In this document: piece by piece, positions 18,167 through 27,422 of the stretch
How the letters are laid out: the number at the start of each line of letters is the position of its first letter
Position numbering within the stretch: the stretch's first letter is position 1
Source of the DNA: Brevundimonas sp. G8
GTDB lineage: Bacteria > Pseudomonadota > Alphaproteobacteria > Caulobacterales > Caulobacteraceae
DNA length: 64,000 nucleotides
Direction of reading: 5' to 3'
Assembly: GCF_902506205.1 (NCBI RefSeq)
Contig: NZ_LR732816.1
Location: 2,342,537 to 2,406,536 of the forward strand
The notes under the pieces: generated by a model
The model's database searches: none
What the model was told of the DNA's origin: nothing
The model's input: the letters and a program-made list of their open reading frames with translations, nothing else
Position numbers and translations under genes: made by a program

Positions 18167-19207
18167 ATGATCGCCATCGCCCTTGCTGCCGTGCTGCAGG
18201 AACCCGCCGATGTTCAGTCCGGCCTTTGCCAACGCGCCCTGGCCGCCGCGCCTGCCTATTCCGTCTGCACCGAGACGCCGCACGGCGTGGCCCTGGCGAT
18301 GGATCGGGCCAATGCGGACGCCCTGGCGCGCCACGCCTCGGCCGGAGAGGCGCGGTTCCAGACCTATTTCGCACGCGACATCGCGCCCTATGCCGTGACC
18401 TCGTCTCCGACCCCGCTGGACCGCGGCGCGCTTGAGACGGCGGGGTTCGTCCACGTCCTGCCCTGGCCGGACCCTGAGGCCTTCGACCGGGCCAGACGAC
18501 AGGGCATCGAGACGGCGGCACGCCAGTTCGCATCGTCACAGGGCCTGGGCGCCGCCCAGGCGGATCAGATGGTGGCCAGGGCCTTGGTCAACGGCGGCGC
18601 AGAGGGCGGCAAGGCCGCGCTGGACGCCGGCATGCTGCCCCATGAGCTGGGCCACCTGTGGTTCACCCAGGCCTTCTGGCCGAGGGTCGACCAAGGCGAT
18701 GAGGGCGTGAGCCATTACGGCGGCCCCGGCCCCGACTGGCTGGACGAGCTGGCGGCGGTCCTTCTGGAGGATGCACCGACCACCGATCGCCGTCGCGCGC
18801 AGATGCAGCAACTGTTGCGAGGCGAGGTGGTCCCGACGATCGGTCCCGTCGCGGGACGGGACACCCTGATCGATCTGAAGGGCTTCCTGTCACGGGCGCA
18901 TCCTGCACTCGCCCGTGTTCAGATGAACCCGCCCAACCTGCCGGCTGGCGGTGGGATCGCACTGGTCTATACCCCGGCGGGCGGCGCTCCCAGCGCGGCA
19001 GCCCAGGAGCGGCTGTTCTATATCCAGGCCAGAGGGTTCGTGGACTTCCTCACCGACAAGACCGGACGCGCCACGGTCTTCGCCGACATCGCCCAGGCCT
19101 TGGCCGGCGGACGGACGTTCGAGGCCTGGCTGTCGACAGACGGCGCGGCGCTTGGTCTGCCTGACACGATAGACGGCCTCGACCGCCTGTGGCGCGAGGG
19201 GCGCTGA
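18167..19207 (+). CDS. Putative zinc metalloprotease (HELGH gluzincin-like)
   Basis: I do not recognise a named family for this 346-aa protein. It contains HELGH at residues 159-163, the HExxH zinc site. A downstream Glu194 in DWLDELAAVLLED sits at the spacing and in the context (WxxEGxA-like) of the third ligand in gluzincin proteases. The N terminus has a short hydrophobic start (MIAIALAAVLQ), possibly a minimal export signal. It is divergent from the two-component pair with a 122-bp shared upstream region. The active-site reading is direct; the peptidase function and target are inference. Confidence 0.6.
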   Translation: MIAIALAAVLQEPADVQSGLCQRALAAAPAYSVCTETPHGVALAMDRANADALARHASAGEARFQTYFARDIAPYAVTSSPTPLDRGALETAGFVHVLPWPDPEAFDRARRQGIETAARQFASSQGLGAAQADQMVARALVNGGAEGGKAALDAGMLPHELGHLWFTQAFWPRVDQGDEGVSHYGGPGPDWLDELAAVLLEDAPTTDRRRAQMQQLLRGEVVPTIGPVAGRDTLIDLKGFLSRAHPALARVQMNPPNLPAGGGIALVYTPAGGAPSAAAQERLFYIQARGFVDFLTDKTGRATVFADIAQALAGGRTFEAWLSTDGAALGLPDTIDGLDRLWREGR

Positions 19208-19331
19208 ACTCTGCATTGCGCGTAGTGACACGGCTGGCGCACTTGCGCGACATCTCGACCAACCCCGGATGTTTCAACTTTAGGCCGCCGCTGCCGAGTC
19301 AGTGGGCGAGGCTCTAACGTTGAAAGCCGTC

Positions 19332-19691
19332 CTACAATCGCACGGCATCAGGGCGTTTTCCGAAACGGAGAAACAGTCCGCCGGCCAGCAAGGCGAGGCC
19401 GATGCCGATCAGGAACATGGAGATCATGCCGCCGCCGATCTCATTCTGATTCGCTGCGCTGATGGCCTGAGCGGCTTGCTCTGCATCTGTCGCCGTCAAA
19501 GCCGTGGCGAAGGCCGCCTCGTCGCATTGGACCATCAGAGCGCTATCGCCGCCGCGCTCCGTCACGTTCTGTCGGCACTGGGCTGCCAGAGTCGGATCGG
19601 CGCTTGGGGGACCAGCGGTGACTTTCATTACACCGCCCACCAGAAGACAGAACAGCCCGATGGCGATCAGGAGCAAAGGGTACTTTTTCAT
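19332..19691 (-). CDS. Small membrane protein, two transmembrane helices
   Basis: The 119-aa product begins MKKYPLLLIAIG and has hydrophobic helices at both ends (about residues 5-24 and 90-109). They flank a hydrophilic segment with two cysteines (QCRQN and QCDEA) that could form a disulfide in the periplasm. The C terminus is basic. No family is recognised. It stands alone between the metalloprotease and the tannase-family gene. An upstream in-frame ATG four codons earlier is possible. Function unknown. Confidence 0.6.
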   Translation of the reverse strand: MKKYPLLLIAIGLFCLLVGGVMKVTAGPPSADPTLAAQCRQNVTERGGDSALMVQCDEAAFATALTATDAEQAAQAISAANQNEIGGGMISMFLIGIGLALLAGGLFLRFGKRPDAVRL

Positions 19692-19791
19692 GCGGGCGTC
19701 CATTTTAAAACTGTGAAGCTAACTAAGGTCGCGTGTTTTAGCTGCACGTGGTTGGGCACGCGGGTCTTCGGGCTGTGTATTCGGCCGTCGT

Positions 19792-21435
19792 CTAGATGCC
19801 CGGTTCGGGAGGAAGGATGCATTGAAAGTTCTCTGCATCGTTTGTCGCGCCCTCGCCGGCCCATCGGGCCACCTTGGGATAGGCGCACAGCGGACGGGTG
19901 CTGAGGGCCTGGCCGGTCGGCATGTTCAATAGGAGCGCCAGGTCATTGGCGTATTTGCTGGCGATGATCCTTTCCGGCGCAGGTCCGCCCTCAACCCACT
20001 TGTCCAGTTCGCCAAGGATGTCGAAGGCGTTTGGACCGGGGCCGCCAAGGCAATGGCCCATTGCCGGGACCATGAAGAGCCGCGCGAACTGATCGACCTC
20101 GTCTGCGCCCATGACATCGCGTACCCTATTGAAGTAGCGGATCGTGCCTTCTGCGGGGAGGGCGGCGTCGCTCCAGCCGTGATAGATCAGAAGTTTACCG
20201 CCAGACGCCTTGAAAGCCGCCATATCGGGACTGTCGGAATCGACGATGCCAGCCATGCGGGCCTGCGCCGTGTCGAAGCTTGCATCGAAATCGAACTGAC
20301 CCAGCGACCAGTTGGCGTCGTTGAAGACGAAGTTGGCGAAGAAGGAGCGGGCGAAATCGGGATGCTGGGCCGTGGGGTCGGTGATCCACAGATTCCAGCC
20401 GCCGCGCTGCGCTTCTCCACCAGGCGCGAAGCCGGGGTAGAGGGACGCCCCGGTCATGCCGCGGCGCGGGCCGCCATAGAGAGATTTCAGCGCCGTCAGT
20501 TGCTCGTCGCTGAGGCAGCCCTCGGTCGCGTCCTTGCTGCAAAGGATGGTGCTCGGGTCGAAATGGCATTGGCGGGGGTCTTCGATCACGCCGTCCTTGA
20601 CGCCGTCCAAGTCGTCGCAGGCCGCGAGGGCCGCGGCCTGTATGCGGGCGAGGTTCGGCGCCTTGAGGATGCTGTCGGGATTTTCATGGGCGACCTTCCA
20701 CGACCAGGCGAAGGTGGTCATCAGCCGCGTCCAGGAGGCGCCTGGCGCGCCCGCGACGATGCCGTCGAAGTCGTCTGGATAGCGTTGAGCGGCCATCAGG
20801 GCCTCGCGCCCGCCGTCCGAACAGCCCTGGAAATAGGAACGCGAAGGACGCCGACCGTAATAGGCCTCGATCAAAGCCTTGGCGGCGACAGCCGTCACAT
20901 GGTTGGCGCGATGACCGAAGTCGATGATCTGCTCGGGCTGATTGAGCGCCCAGGAGGCGTCCTTGCCGTCCGCGCCGGGTTCGGTATGGCCCATATCGGT
21001 GGCGGCGACGGCATAGCCCTGTGTGATCGTGGGCCGCATGGCCAGCCGGGGCGGGCCGAGCGAGCCGCCGAACCCGGCGTTCCCCACAGCCGTAAACTTG
21101 CCGTTCCAACTGGCGGTCAGCGGCAACCAGATCTCGGAATGGATTTCCGAGCCCGGCGCCGGCGTCAGCGTCAGCGAAACCCGGCAGTAGGCGGTTTCGG
21201 CCGGAAGGGCGGGAACGCCGAAGGCGTCGATGGGCTGGCGATCGCCGGTCTTCATGGCGACGGTGCTGTCCACGCGGGTATTTTCGACACGCACGGTCAT
21301 CAGTCTGGCGCAGGCCGGGTCGACGCCGGTGGCGGGGGATGAAGGCGTGGAAGGCGAGGATTGTGCGTTGGCGGCGAAGGCTGTCGTCAGGGCTGCGATC
21401 GCCGTCGCGGTCGCCAGGCTGTTTCGGAGGATCAT
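19792..21435 (-). CDS. Tannase / feruloyl esterase family protein
   Basis: The 547-aa secreted esterase has a signal peptide ending in AFAANAQ. The family nucleophile motif GCSDGGREAL contains Ser206, the Asp lies in LLIYHGWSDAALP and the His in MGHCLGGPG. This is the tannase/feruloyl esterase family, which cleaves galloyl, feruloyl or similar aryl esters from sugars, and includes mono-hydroxyethyl-terephthalate hydrolase. The ATG at 21435 is chosen because the signal peptide starts there. It follows the GPH symporter by 10 bp and is almost certainly co-transcribed with it. Which ester is cut is not decidable; the neighbourhood favours an acylated plant glycoside. Confidence 0.85.
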   Translation of the reverse strand: MILRNSLATATAIAALTTAFAANAQSSPSTPSSPATGVDPACARLMTVRVENTRVDSTVAMKTGDRQPIDAFGVPALPAETAYCRVSLTLTPAPGSEIHSEIWLPLTASWNGKFTAVGNAGFGGSLGPPRLAMRPTITQGYAVAATDMGHTEPGADGKDASWALNQPEQIIDFGHRANHVTAVAAKALIEAYYGRRPSRSYFQGCSDGGREALMAAQRYPDDFDGIVAGAPGASWTRLMTTFAWSWKVAHENPDSILKAPNLARIQAAALAACDDLDGVKDGVIEDPRQCHFDPSTILCSKDATEGCLSDEQLTALKSLYGGPRRGMTGASLYPGFAPGGEAQRGGWNLWITDPTAQHPDFARSFFANFVFNDANWSLGQFDFDASFDTAQARMAGIVDSDSPDMAAFKASGGKLLIYHGWSDAALPAEGTIRYFNRVRDVMGADEVDQFARLFMVPAMGHCLGGPGPNAFDILGELDKWVEGGPAPERIIASKYANDLALLLNMPTGQALSTRPLCAYPKVARWAGEGATNDAENFQCILPPEPGI

Positions 21436-21445
21436 GATCAGGGTC

Positions 21446-22867
21446 TCAGGCGGGATGAGAAGGCGTTGCGGACGCGACCATCGTGCGGGCTGCGATTTCG
21501 TCGACCATCGCGGCATGGGTGCGCCGATTGATCGGATAGAAGACGATCAGGCTTGCCGACGTCAGGACGCCGACCAGAGGCGCCCAGAACATCAGGGCCT
21601 TGATGTCGGCCAGGGTCTGCGGGCTCTGAGCGACGTTCGGAAGATAGCCGAAACGGGTCAGGGCAAACCCCAACACGCCCGCGCCGAGGCCTAGGGCCAG
21701 CTTCTGCGCCAACACGGTCAGGCCGAACACCAAGGATTCGGTGCGCACGCCGCTTCGCCACTCGCCGTATTCGACAGTGTCGGGCAGCATGGACCAGAAG
21801 CAGACCACATAGGCGGCGGCGCCGATCGCCTGCAGAACTAGAGCGGCGAACAGCAGGCCGATCTCCTCGCCGTCGGCCAGATGCCAGAACACCAGACCCA
21901 TGATGGCTGGCACCGCGCCGACCAGCCAGGCGTTGCGCTTGCCGATCACGCGTAGCGCCACGGCCCAAAGCGGCGTCGTCAAGACGATCGTGAGGGCCAT
22001 GACGGCGAGAGCGATACTGCCCAGTTCAGCGTCGCCCACGACATATTTGAAATAGTAGAGCAGGTTCTTGGAGAACATCGTGCTCGAGAAAGAGCTGATC
22101 ACGATGGCGGTCAGCAACAGCTGGAGCGCGCGGTTCGACGCCAGGCTCTTGCACACATCGGCGAAGGGGCGTCTGGCCGAGGGCGCTTCATTGGGCACGT
22201 CCAGACCGCGGCTCCCCCAAGCCGTGAGCATCAAACACAGGGTGGCGATCGCGCCGTACGCCGCGCCGACAATGATCCAGCCCTGGCGTCCGCCAGCTCC
22301 ATCGCTCAAGGCCGTGGCGAGCGGCAGGGTGAGGGCGGCGACGGCGATGGCGGCCAGGGCGCCGCAGACCATGCGAAACCCGGTCAGGTCACCGCGCTGG
22401 GCGCTGTCGTGGGTGACGCGGGCGAAGAGGGACGCATAGGGTATGGCGACCACGGCATAGAGGGTGCGGAAGGCCAGTTGGCTGAGGAGGGCGAAGGCCA
22501 CAGCCCCCGCCACATGGCTGCTCGGTCCCATGAACAAGACGACGAAGGCCGGGGCCAAGGCGAGACCGCCCAAGACCAGATAGGGACGATAACGGCCCCA
22601 ACGGCTTCGCGTGCGATCAGCGATCAAACCAACGATCGGGTCCATGGCGGCGTCCCAGATCAGGGCCGCCATATAGATCAGGCCCGCTGTCGTCGCGGGC
22701 AGACCGATGACGTCTGTATAGAAGAACAGCAGATAGAGTTGGGTCGTCTGCCAGTATAGGTTGCAGCCGAAATCGCCAACGCCGATCGCCAGCTTGCGCG
22801 TCGTCGATATACGCAGTGGCGCGGCCGCCGATCCGGTTCCAGCGTTCCCCATCGTCTCCAGCCCCAT
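21446..22867 (-). CDS. GPH-family glycoside:cation symporter
   Basis: This 473-aa inner-membrane permease has about twelve hydrophobic segments and belongs to the melibiose-carrier (glycoside-pentoside-hexuronide) family. The hallmark after helix 2 is visible as DAAMDPIVGLIADRTRSRWGR followed by RPYLVLGG. It likely imports a glycoside with Na+ or H+. It is transcribed divergently from the GH5 gene, with an 80-bp shared promoter region, and is followed at 10 bp by the tannase-family esterase. The GH5 product lacks a signal peptide, so a pairing of symporter and cytoplasmic glycosidase is reasonable. Substrate unknown. Confidence 0.88.
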   Translation of the reverse strand: MGLETMGNAGTGSAAAPLRISTTRKLAIGVGDFGCNLYWQTTQLYLLFFYTDVIGLPATTAGLIYMAALIWDAAMDPIVGLIADRTRSRWGRYRPYLVLGGLALAPAFVVLFMGPSSHVAGAVAFALLSQLAFRTLYAVVAIPYASLFARVTHDSAQRGDLTGFRMVCGALAAIAVAALTLPLATALSDGAGGRQGWIIVGAAYGAIATLCLMLTAWGSRGLDVPNEAPSARRPFADVCKSLASNRALQLLLTAIVISSFSSTMFSKNLLYYFKYVVGDAELGSIALAVMALTIVLTTPLWAVALRVIGKRNAWLVGAVPAIMGLVFWHLADGEEIGLLFAALVLQAIGAAAYVVCFWSMLPDTVEYGEWRSGVRTESLVFGLTVLAQKLALGLGAGVLGFALTRFGYLPNVAQSPQTLADIKALMFWAPLVGVLTSASLIVFYPINRRTHAAMVDEIAARTMVASATPSHPA

Positions 22868-22901
22868 GTTTTTACGGCTGGACTGAGCCCAGACCTATTC
22901 T

Positions 22902-22921
22902 TATTGTGCGAACGTATAACG
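22902..22921. promoter_or_regulatory. Imperfect dyad resembling the TetR site at 26607
   Basis: In the divergent GPH/GH5 promoter, TATTGTGCGAACGTATAACG matches 12 of 20 positions of the palindrome at 26607-26626. The best agreement is in the ATAACG half. It is a candidate second operator for the TetR regulator at 26755; the evidence is weak. Confidence 0.3.
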
Positions 22922-22947
22922 AAAATTCAGGCGAGGTCGATAGGCGA

Positions 22948-24915
22948 ATGCAGCAACTGATGTATGACATCGACGGCCCACGGTTTGTCGATGCCCAGGG
23001 GCGGCACGTCATTCTGAGAGGCGTGAACCTCGGCGGCGACGCCAAGATTCCGTTGAGCCATGCCGGCCTCAATCCGCCGCGGGACTTTTCCGATCACCGT
23101 GAGGTCAGTTTCGTCGGACGCCCTTTCCCGCTGGATGAGGCGGACGAGCATTTGGGGCGAATTCGAAGCTGGGGCTTCAATGTGCTGCGGCTGCTGACGA
23201 CTTGGGAAGCCGTCGAACACGCGGGGCAGGGCCAGTATGACCAGGACTATCTCGACTATCTGACGGCGGTCTGCGCCAAGGCCGGAGAGCATGGGCTGGC
23301 CGTCTTCATCGACTTTCACCAGGACGTCTGGAGCCGAATGAGCGGCGGCGACGGGGCTCCCGGCTGGACGTTCGAGGCCGTGGGCCTGAACCTCGCCGCC
23401 TTCGACGCGGCCGACGCGGTTCACGTCATGCAGCAGCGGTACGACTACGCTTCTACCGAGCATCGTCAGGAAGAACGCTATCCGATGATGAGTTGGCCGC
23501 GCAATTACCAGATGCCGGTCAATGGTGTGATGTGGACGGCGTTTTTCGCCGGCGCCACCCTGACGCCCGATTGGAAGGTCGCGGGCAAGACCGTGCAGGA
23601 CTTCCTGCAAGACAATTATTTCGGTGCCGTGCGGGCGGTCGCCGAACGCCTCAAGCACCTGCCGAACGTCATCGGCTTCGACAGTCTGAACGAGCCGGGA
23701 CTGGGCTGGATCGGACAGAAGGTTTCGGAGCGTCGCGCCGGCCCGGACGGGGCCAACGCCACGCCCATCTGGCCGGGGCCGTCGTGGACGCCGCTGGACG
23801 CGCTGAAGGCGGCGCGTGGGCTGAAGGTGCGCCTGCCTGTGTTCGAACGCGGCCAAGACAGGCAGTTGAAGGCGACGGGCGAGATCACGCTCAATCCAGG
23901 CAAGGTGTCGATCTGGCTGAACGACGGCCCGGACCCATTCGAGGCGGCCGGCGCCTGGTCACTGGTGGATGGGCAGGCAGTGGTCGGGGACGAGGACTTC
24001 TTCCGCACGCGCGACGGCCGGGCATTTGATCACGAATACGACTTCATGCAGCCCTTCTTTGGAAAGGTGGCCGCGACCCTGCGCAGCGTGCGGGAAGATT
24101 GGCTGCTGTTCGGCGAGATGTGCCCCTATCTGATGCTTCAGGGAAAGACCTTCCCCAAGCCGATGCCGCCCCGCACGGTCAACGCCAGTCACTGGTACGA
24201 CATGGACATTCTGGGGACCAAACGGTTTGACCCAGAGGCCGATCAAGAGGCGGACCGCCAGCGTTACGCCTTTCAGCTCGGTTATATCCGCGCCATGGGC
24301 CTGACCATGCGCGACGAAGGCGCGCCGACCCTGATTGGCGAGTTCGGCATCCCCTACGACCTGAACAATGGCGAGGCCTATGACCGCTGGGCGACAGGCG
24401 AACGCGGCGAGCAGGTCTGGCGTGCGCACGCCAAGGCCTTGGGCGCCATGTACGACACTCTGGACGCCTTGCTGCTGTCCTCGACCCAGTGGAACTATTC
24501 CGCCACCAACCGAAACGATCTGCGGATCGGCGATGGCTGGAACCAGGAAGACCTCTCGATCTATTCGGTCGATCAGGTGACTTCGGTCGACGATCCGGCT
24601 TCGGGCAGTCGCGCTCTGGCGGGCTTCTCGCGCCCCTACGTGCAGCGCGCGCAGGGCCTGATCGTTTCAATGGCCTTTGACGCTGGCGATGCGTGTCTGG
24701 ACGCGGTCATCAAGGTGGACGCCGCCATCGGAGACGCTACCGAAATCTTCGTGCCGAACTGGCGCTATCCGCACGGCGTCGATATCGCCACGAGCGGGGT
24801 GAAGGCGGCCGCGACGCATGACGTCAAGGCGCAGACCGTGCGCGTGAAGGCGTCAGAAGGCGGATTGCTCAAGATCGTCCTGACGTCCTCTCACGCCAAA
24901 TCGGACGCGAAATAA
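22948..24915 (+). CDS. GH5 glycosidase, endoglycoceramidase / steryl-glucosidase-like (GH5_12-type)
   Basis: The 655-aa protein starts with the GH5 strand FVDAQGRHVILRGVNLGG. It carries FIDFHQDVWSR and SGGDGAPGWT, which are characteristic of the endoglycoceramidase-like branch that includes EGCrP and fungal steryl-beta-glucosidase. The acid/base is Glu249 in SLNEPGLGW and the nucleophile Glu465 in IGEFGIPYD. The more than 200 residues between them contain a large insertion. A C-terminal beta-sandwich follows (about 560-650). No signal peptide is visible from ATG 22948, so it appears cytoplasmic. It is divergent from a GPH symporter that may supply the substrate. Placement in subfamily 12 is from recalled motifs and needs a database check; a lipid- or steroid-linked glucoside is the inferred substrate. 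Confidence 0.8.
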   Translation: MQQLMYDIDGPRFVDAQGRHVILRGVNLGGDAKIPLSHAGLNPPRDFSDHREVSFVGRPFPLDEADEHLGRIRSWGFNVLRLLTTWEAVEHAGQGQYDQDYLDYLTAVCAKAGEHGLAVFIDFHQDVWSRMSGGDGAPGWTFEAVGLNLAAFDAADAVHVMQQRYDYASTEHRQEERYPMMSWPRNYQMPVNGVMWTAFFAGATLTPDWKVAGKTVQDFLQDNYFGAVRAVAERLKHLPNVIGFDSLNEPGLGWIGQKVSERRAGPDGANATPIWPGPSWTPLDALKAARGLKVRLPVFERGQDRQLKATGEITLNPGKVSIWLNDGPDPFEAAGAWSLVDGQAVVGDEDFFRTRDGRAFDHEYDFMQPFFGKVAATLRSVREDWLLFGEMCPYLMLQGKTFPKPMPPRTVNASHWYDMDILGTKRFDPEADQEADRQRYAFQLGYIRAMGLTMRDEGAPTLIGEFGIPYDLNNGEAYDRWATGERGEQVWRAHAKALGAMYDTLDALLLSSTQWNYSATNRNDLRIGDGWNQEDLSIYSVDQVTSVDDPASGSRALAGFSRPYVQRAQGLIVSMAFDAGDACLDAVIKVDAAIGDATEIFVPNWRYPHGVDIATSGVKAAATHDVKAQTVRVKASEGGLLKIVLTSSHAKSDAK

Positions 24916-24935
24916 GGGGAGGCAGCCCCCGTTCC

Positions 24936-26540
24936 CTAGCGCACAGGCGTCTCGTCGCGCATCCGGCCGAGAGTATCAAGGCGCGGGGCCTGCGGCGATG
25001 TTCCCATCGAAATGCCCGTGTTGCGGATCAGCAGGGCCTGATCGCGCCGGGGATCATAGCGCGTCCAGGCGGGCTGGTTGGCCTCATCCGGGCGACCGTC
25101 ACGGGCGAAGGCGACCCAGTAGTCGGCCATGGCGGTGGCGATGTGCTGATCTGCTTCTGTTGGCGCGTCCTTGAGGCGACCCAAGGTGTCGAAGCCATAG
25201 GCGACGTCGGTAGCGTGGGCGGCGCCGGCCGTATCGTGGCGTTTGCCGTCGGGCACATAACCAAAGCTGTAGAGCCAGACGGGACGGCCATCGGTGGCGG
25301 CAAGCGCGGCGAGACGCCGCGCCGGCTCAATAAAGGTGAGTTCGGAGGGCATGAGCGCGTTGAGCCTGTCGCGGTCGCCATAGATGGTTAGCAGGGCCTC
25401 GCGAGAGACGCCCACATCCTGCAGCGTGCGATCCGCCAGCATGCCGCGAAACACGGCGGGAACAGCGCCCAGCTCAAGATCGGTCGCCCCGATGATCAGC
25501 GGCACGTTCGACTGCGCGCCCCTCGCGAAGGCTTCCATGACCTGGGTGGAGACGAACCGCCCGTCGATCATGGGGCCGGAGTAGGTGTCCTTTTCGGGCG
25601 TCAGCAGATCCAGACGTCCTCGGACCTTGTCGGCCGGAATGGCGCGCAGTTGGGCGACAGAGGCGTTCGTCAGATTTTGCGCTGTCGCAAAGGCGACGCC
25701 CACGCTCTCGGCCGAGCGTTTGTCGCCGGCCTCGCGCAGCGCGGGCCAATGATCGCGTCCGCCGCCAGACTGCACGGCGGCGCGTTGGAACAGGCCTTGA
25801 GCCTGCGGGATGGTCATCAGTTGCAAGACAGAGCCGCCGCCCGCCGATTGGCCCATGATGGTCACGCGAGAAGGATCGCCGCCCAGGGTCGCGATATTCT
25901 CGTGCACCCATTTTAGCGCCGCCACCTGATCCATCAGGCCGAAATTGCCCGTAGGGGCGTCGCCGGTCTCAGCCGACAGGGCAGGGTGGGCGAAGAAGCC
26001 GAACCGGCCGAGGCGATAGTTGAAGGTCACGACGACCGCGCCACGCTCGGCAAGGCGCTCGCCGTCGAAAATCGGCTGGCTGCCGGACCCCATGACGAAG
26101 CCGCCGCCGTGGATCCAGACGATCACGGGAGCGGGGCCGCCGGGCCGGGCCTTGGGCGTCCAGACGTTGAGCGTCAGGCAGTCTTCGCTGACTGGCTGGC
26201 GCGACTGGCTGTCGTCCCAGGCCGGTCGCGACTGGATGCAATCGTCGCCGTAGGCCGTGGTGTTGCGAACTTCGGTCCAGTGCGGCGCGGGCTGCGGTGC
26301 GCGCCAGCGCAACCCACCGACCGGCGGGGCCGCGTACGGAATGTCCTTGAACGACAGGACCGCGCCCTCATCCACACCCAGGATCTGCCCCTGCGCGATG
26401 CGCATCTCGATCGAGGGACCGGGCGGGGCCCCCGCAGGGATCGGCGGCAGGGCGCAGGCTGAAGCCGTGGTCAAGGTCAGCCCCAAACAGGCAATCGTGA
26501 GGAGGGTACGGGCATTCGACGGATGAGATGTCTGAACCAT
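24936..26540 (-). CDS. Type-B carboxylesterase, exported
   Basis: The 534-aa protein has an N-terminal export signal (hydrophobic 11-29, Cys29 possibly lipidated). The type-B carboxylesterase signature EDCLTLNVW is at 119-128 and the oxyanion segment WIHGGGFVMGS near 142. The nucleophile is Ser232 in MGQSAGGGS, where GQSAGG replaces the usual GESAGG. These enzymes cleave carboxylic esters, including acyl groups on sugars and natural products. It converges on the GH5 gene, 20 bp apart, and diverges from the TetR regulator, whose palindrome lies 67 bp before its start. Export and the neighbourhood suggest deacylation of an imported glycoside ester. Confidence 0.88.
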   Translation of the reverse strand: MVQTSHPSNARTLLTIACLGLTLTTASACALPPIPAGAPPGPSIEMRIAQGQILGVDEGAVLSFKDIPYAAPPVGGLRWRAPQPAPHWTEVRNTTAYGDDCIQSRPAWDDSQSRQPVSEDCLTLNVWTPKARPGGPAPVIVWIHGGGFVMGSGSQPIFDGERLAERGAVVVTFNYRLGRFGFFAHPALSAETGDAPTGNFGLMDQVAALKWVHENIATLGGDPSRVTIMGQSAGGGSVLQLMTIPQAQGLFQRAAVQSGGGRDHWPALREAGDKRSAESVGVAFATAQNLTNASVAQLRAIPADKVRGRLDLLTPEKDTYSGPMIDGRFVSTQVMEAFARGAQSNVPLIIGATDLELGAVPAVFRGMLADRTLQDVGVSREALLTIYGDRDRLNALMPSELTFIEPARRLAALAATDGRPVWLYSFGYVPDGKRHDTAGAAHATDVAYGFDTLGRLKDAPTEADQHIATAMADYWVAFARDGRPDEANQPAWTRYDPRRDQALLIRNTGISMGTSPQAPRLDTLGRMRDETPVR

Positions 26541-26606
26541 CTGATATGTCTCCCTGATCGGCGCGACGGATGACTTCCGCTGCTTGTTCGGATCGCTTGC
26601 ACAATA

Positions 26607-26626
26607 CGCTATGCAGATGCATAACG
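26607..26626. promoter_or_regulatory. Palindromic operator between esterase and TetR genes
   Basis: The core TATGCA-GA-TGCATA (26610-26623) is a perfect inverted repeat and extends to CG...CG at both ends with one mismatch. It sits between the divergent carboxylesterase (start 26540) and TetR (start 26755). This is the classic location and size for a TetR-family operator. Confidence 0.6.
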
Positions 26627-26754
26627 AATGTCGAGCAGCCTTTGGCGGAGAGATGTCGGAAGATTTCGATGTCGACCCAACCTAAAGCGCCAATCAGGGT
26701 CGGCGAGAGCTCGGCGCTCGCTCAGAGTATGACGCAGTCTTCAGGTGCAAGGTT

Positions 26755-27375
26755 TTGGCCAAGGTAAATCTCAGGGTCCAGCAACGCGAAGCCACCCAGG
26801 CCAACCTGCTTCAGGCGGCGCTGGAAGTGTTCTCAGAAAAGGGCTTCGACGGCGCCTCGACGCGAGAGATTGCGGCGCTGGCCGGCGCGCACAATGCGCT
26901 GATCAAATACCATTTCTCCAGCAAGGACGCCCTTTGGCGCGCGGCTGTGGCCTTCCTGTTCGAGCGGCAGGCCCAGGAACTGGCCATGCCGCGGTACGAC
27001 GACCCGGTCCATGCTGACTTCAAGGCCTATGCTCGCGCGGTCATCCGCGCCGTGGTGCTGTATTACGCCAAGCATCCCGAGCATGCGCGCCTGATGGTCC
27101 AGGAGAGCATGCGCGACAATGAGCGCCTGAACTGGGCTGCGGACACCTTCATTGTCGACATCAGCCGCGTCTCGGGCAGGTTCATGGAAATGTGCAAGCG
27201 TGAGGGCATACTGCCCGACGTATCGACGCCCGCCCTGGTCTATATTTTCGTCGGCGCGGCCCAGACCTTCTATGCGCTGGCACCCGAAGTCCGGCGCGTC
27301 TGGAACATCGACCCCTCCGATCCCGACGTGATCGAGGCGCACGCCGACGCGCTGATGAAGGTCCTTGTTCGCTGA
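26755..27375 (+). CDS. TetR-family regulator
   Basis: The 206-aa protein has the TetR helix-turn-helix at about 12-58 (ANLLQAALEVFSEKGF, STREIAALAGAHNALIKYHF). A helical ligand domain follows, with features of the C-terminal domain shared by PaaX-distant TetR members (LMVQESMRDNERL). The start must be TTG at 26755: no ATG or GTG lies in frame between the upstream stop codon and the conserved domain. It is divergent from the carboxylesterase and probably controls it through the palindrome at 26607, and perhaps the following GH78 genes. Ligand unknown. Confidence 0.85.
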   Translation: MAKVNLRVQQREATQANLLQAALEVFSEKGFDGASTREIAALAGAHNALIKYHFSSKDALWRAAVAFLFERQAQELAMPRYDDPVHADFKAYARAVIRAVVLYYAKHPEHARLMVQESMRDNERLNWAADTFIVDISRVSGRFMEMCKREGILPDVSTPALVYIFVGAAQTFYALAPEVRRVWNIDPSDPDVIEAHADALMKVLVR

Positions 27376-27422
27376 CAGTTTTCTCTTCCACTCCACACCC
27401 AACAAAAACACAGGAAACGACC

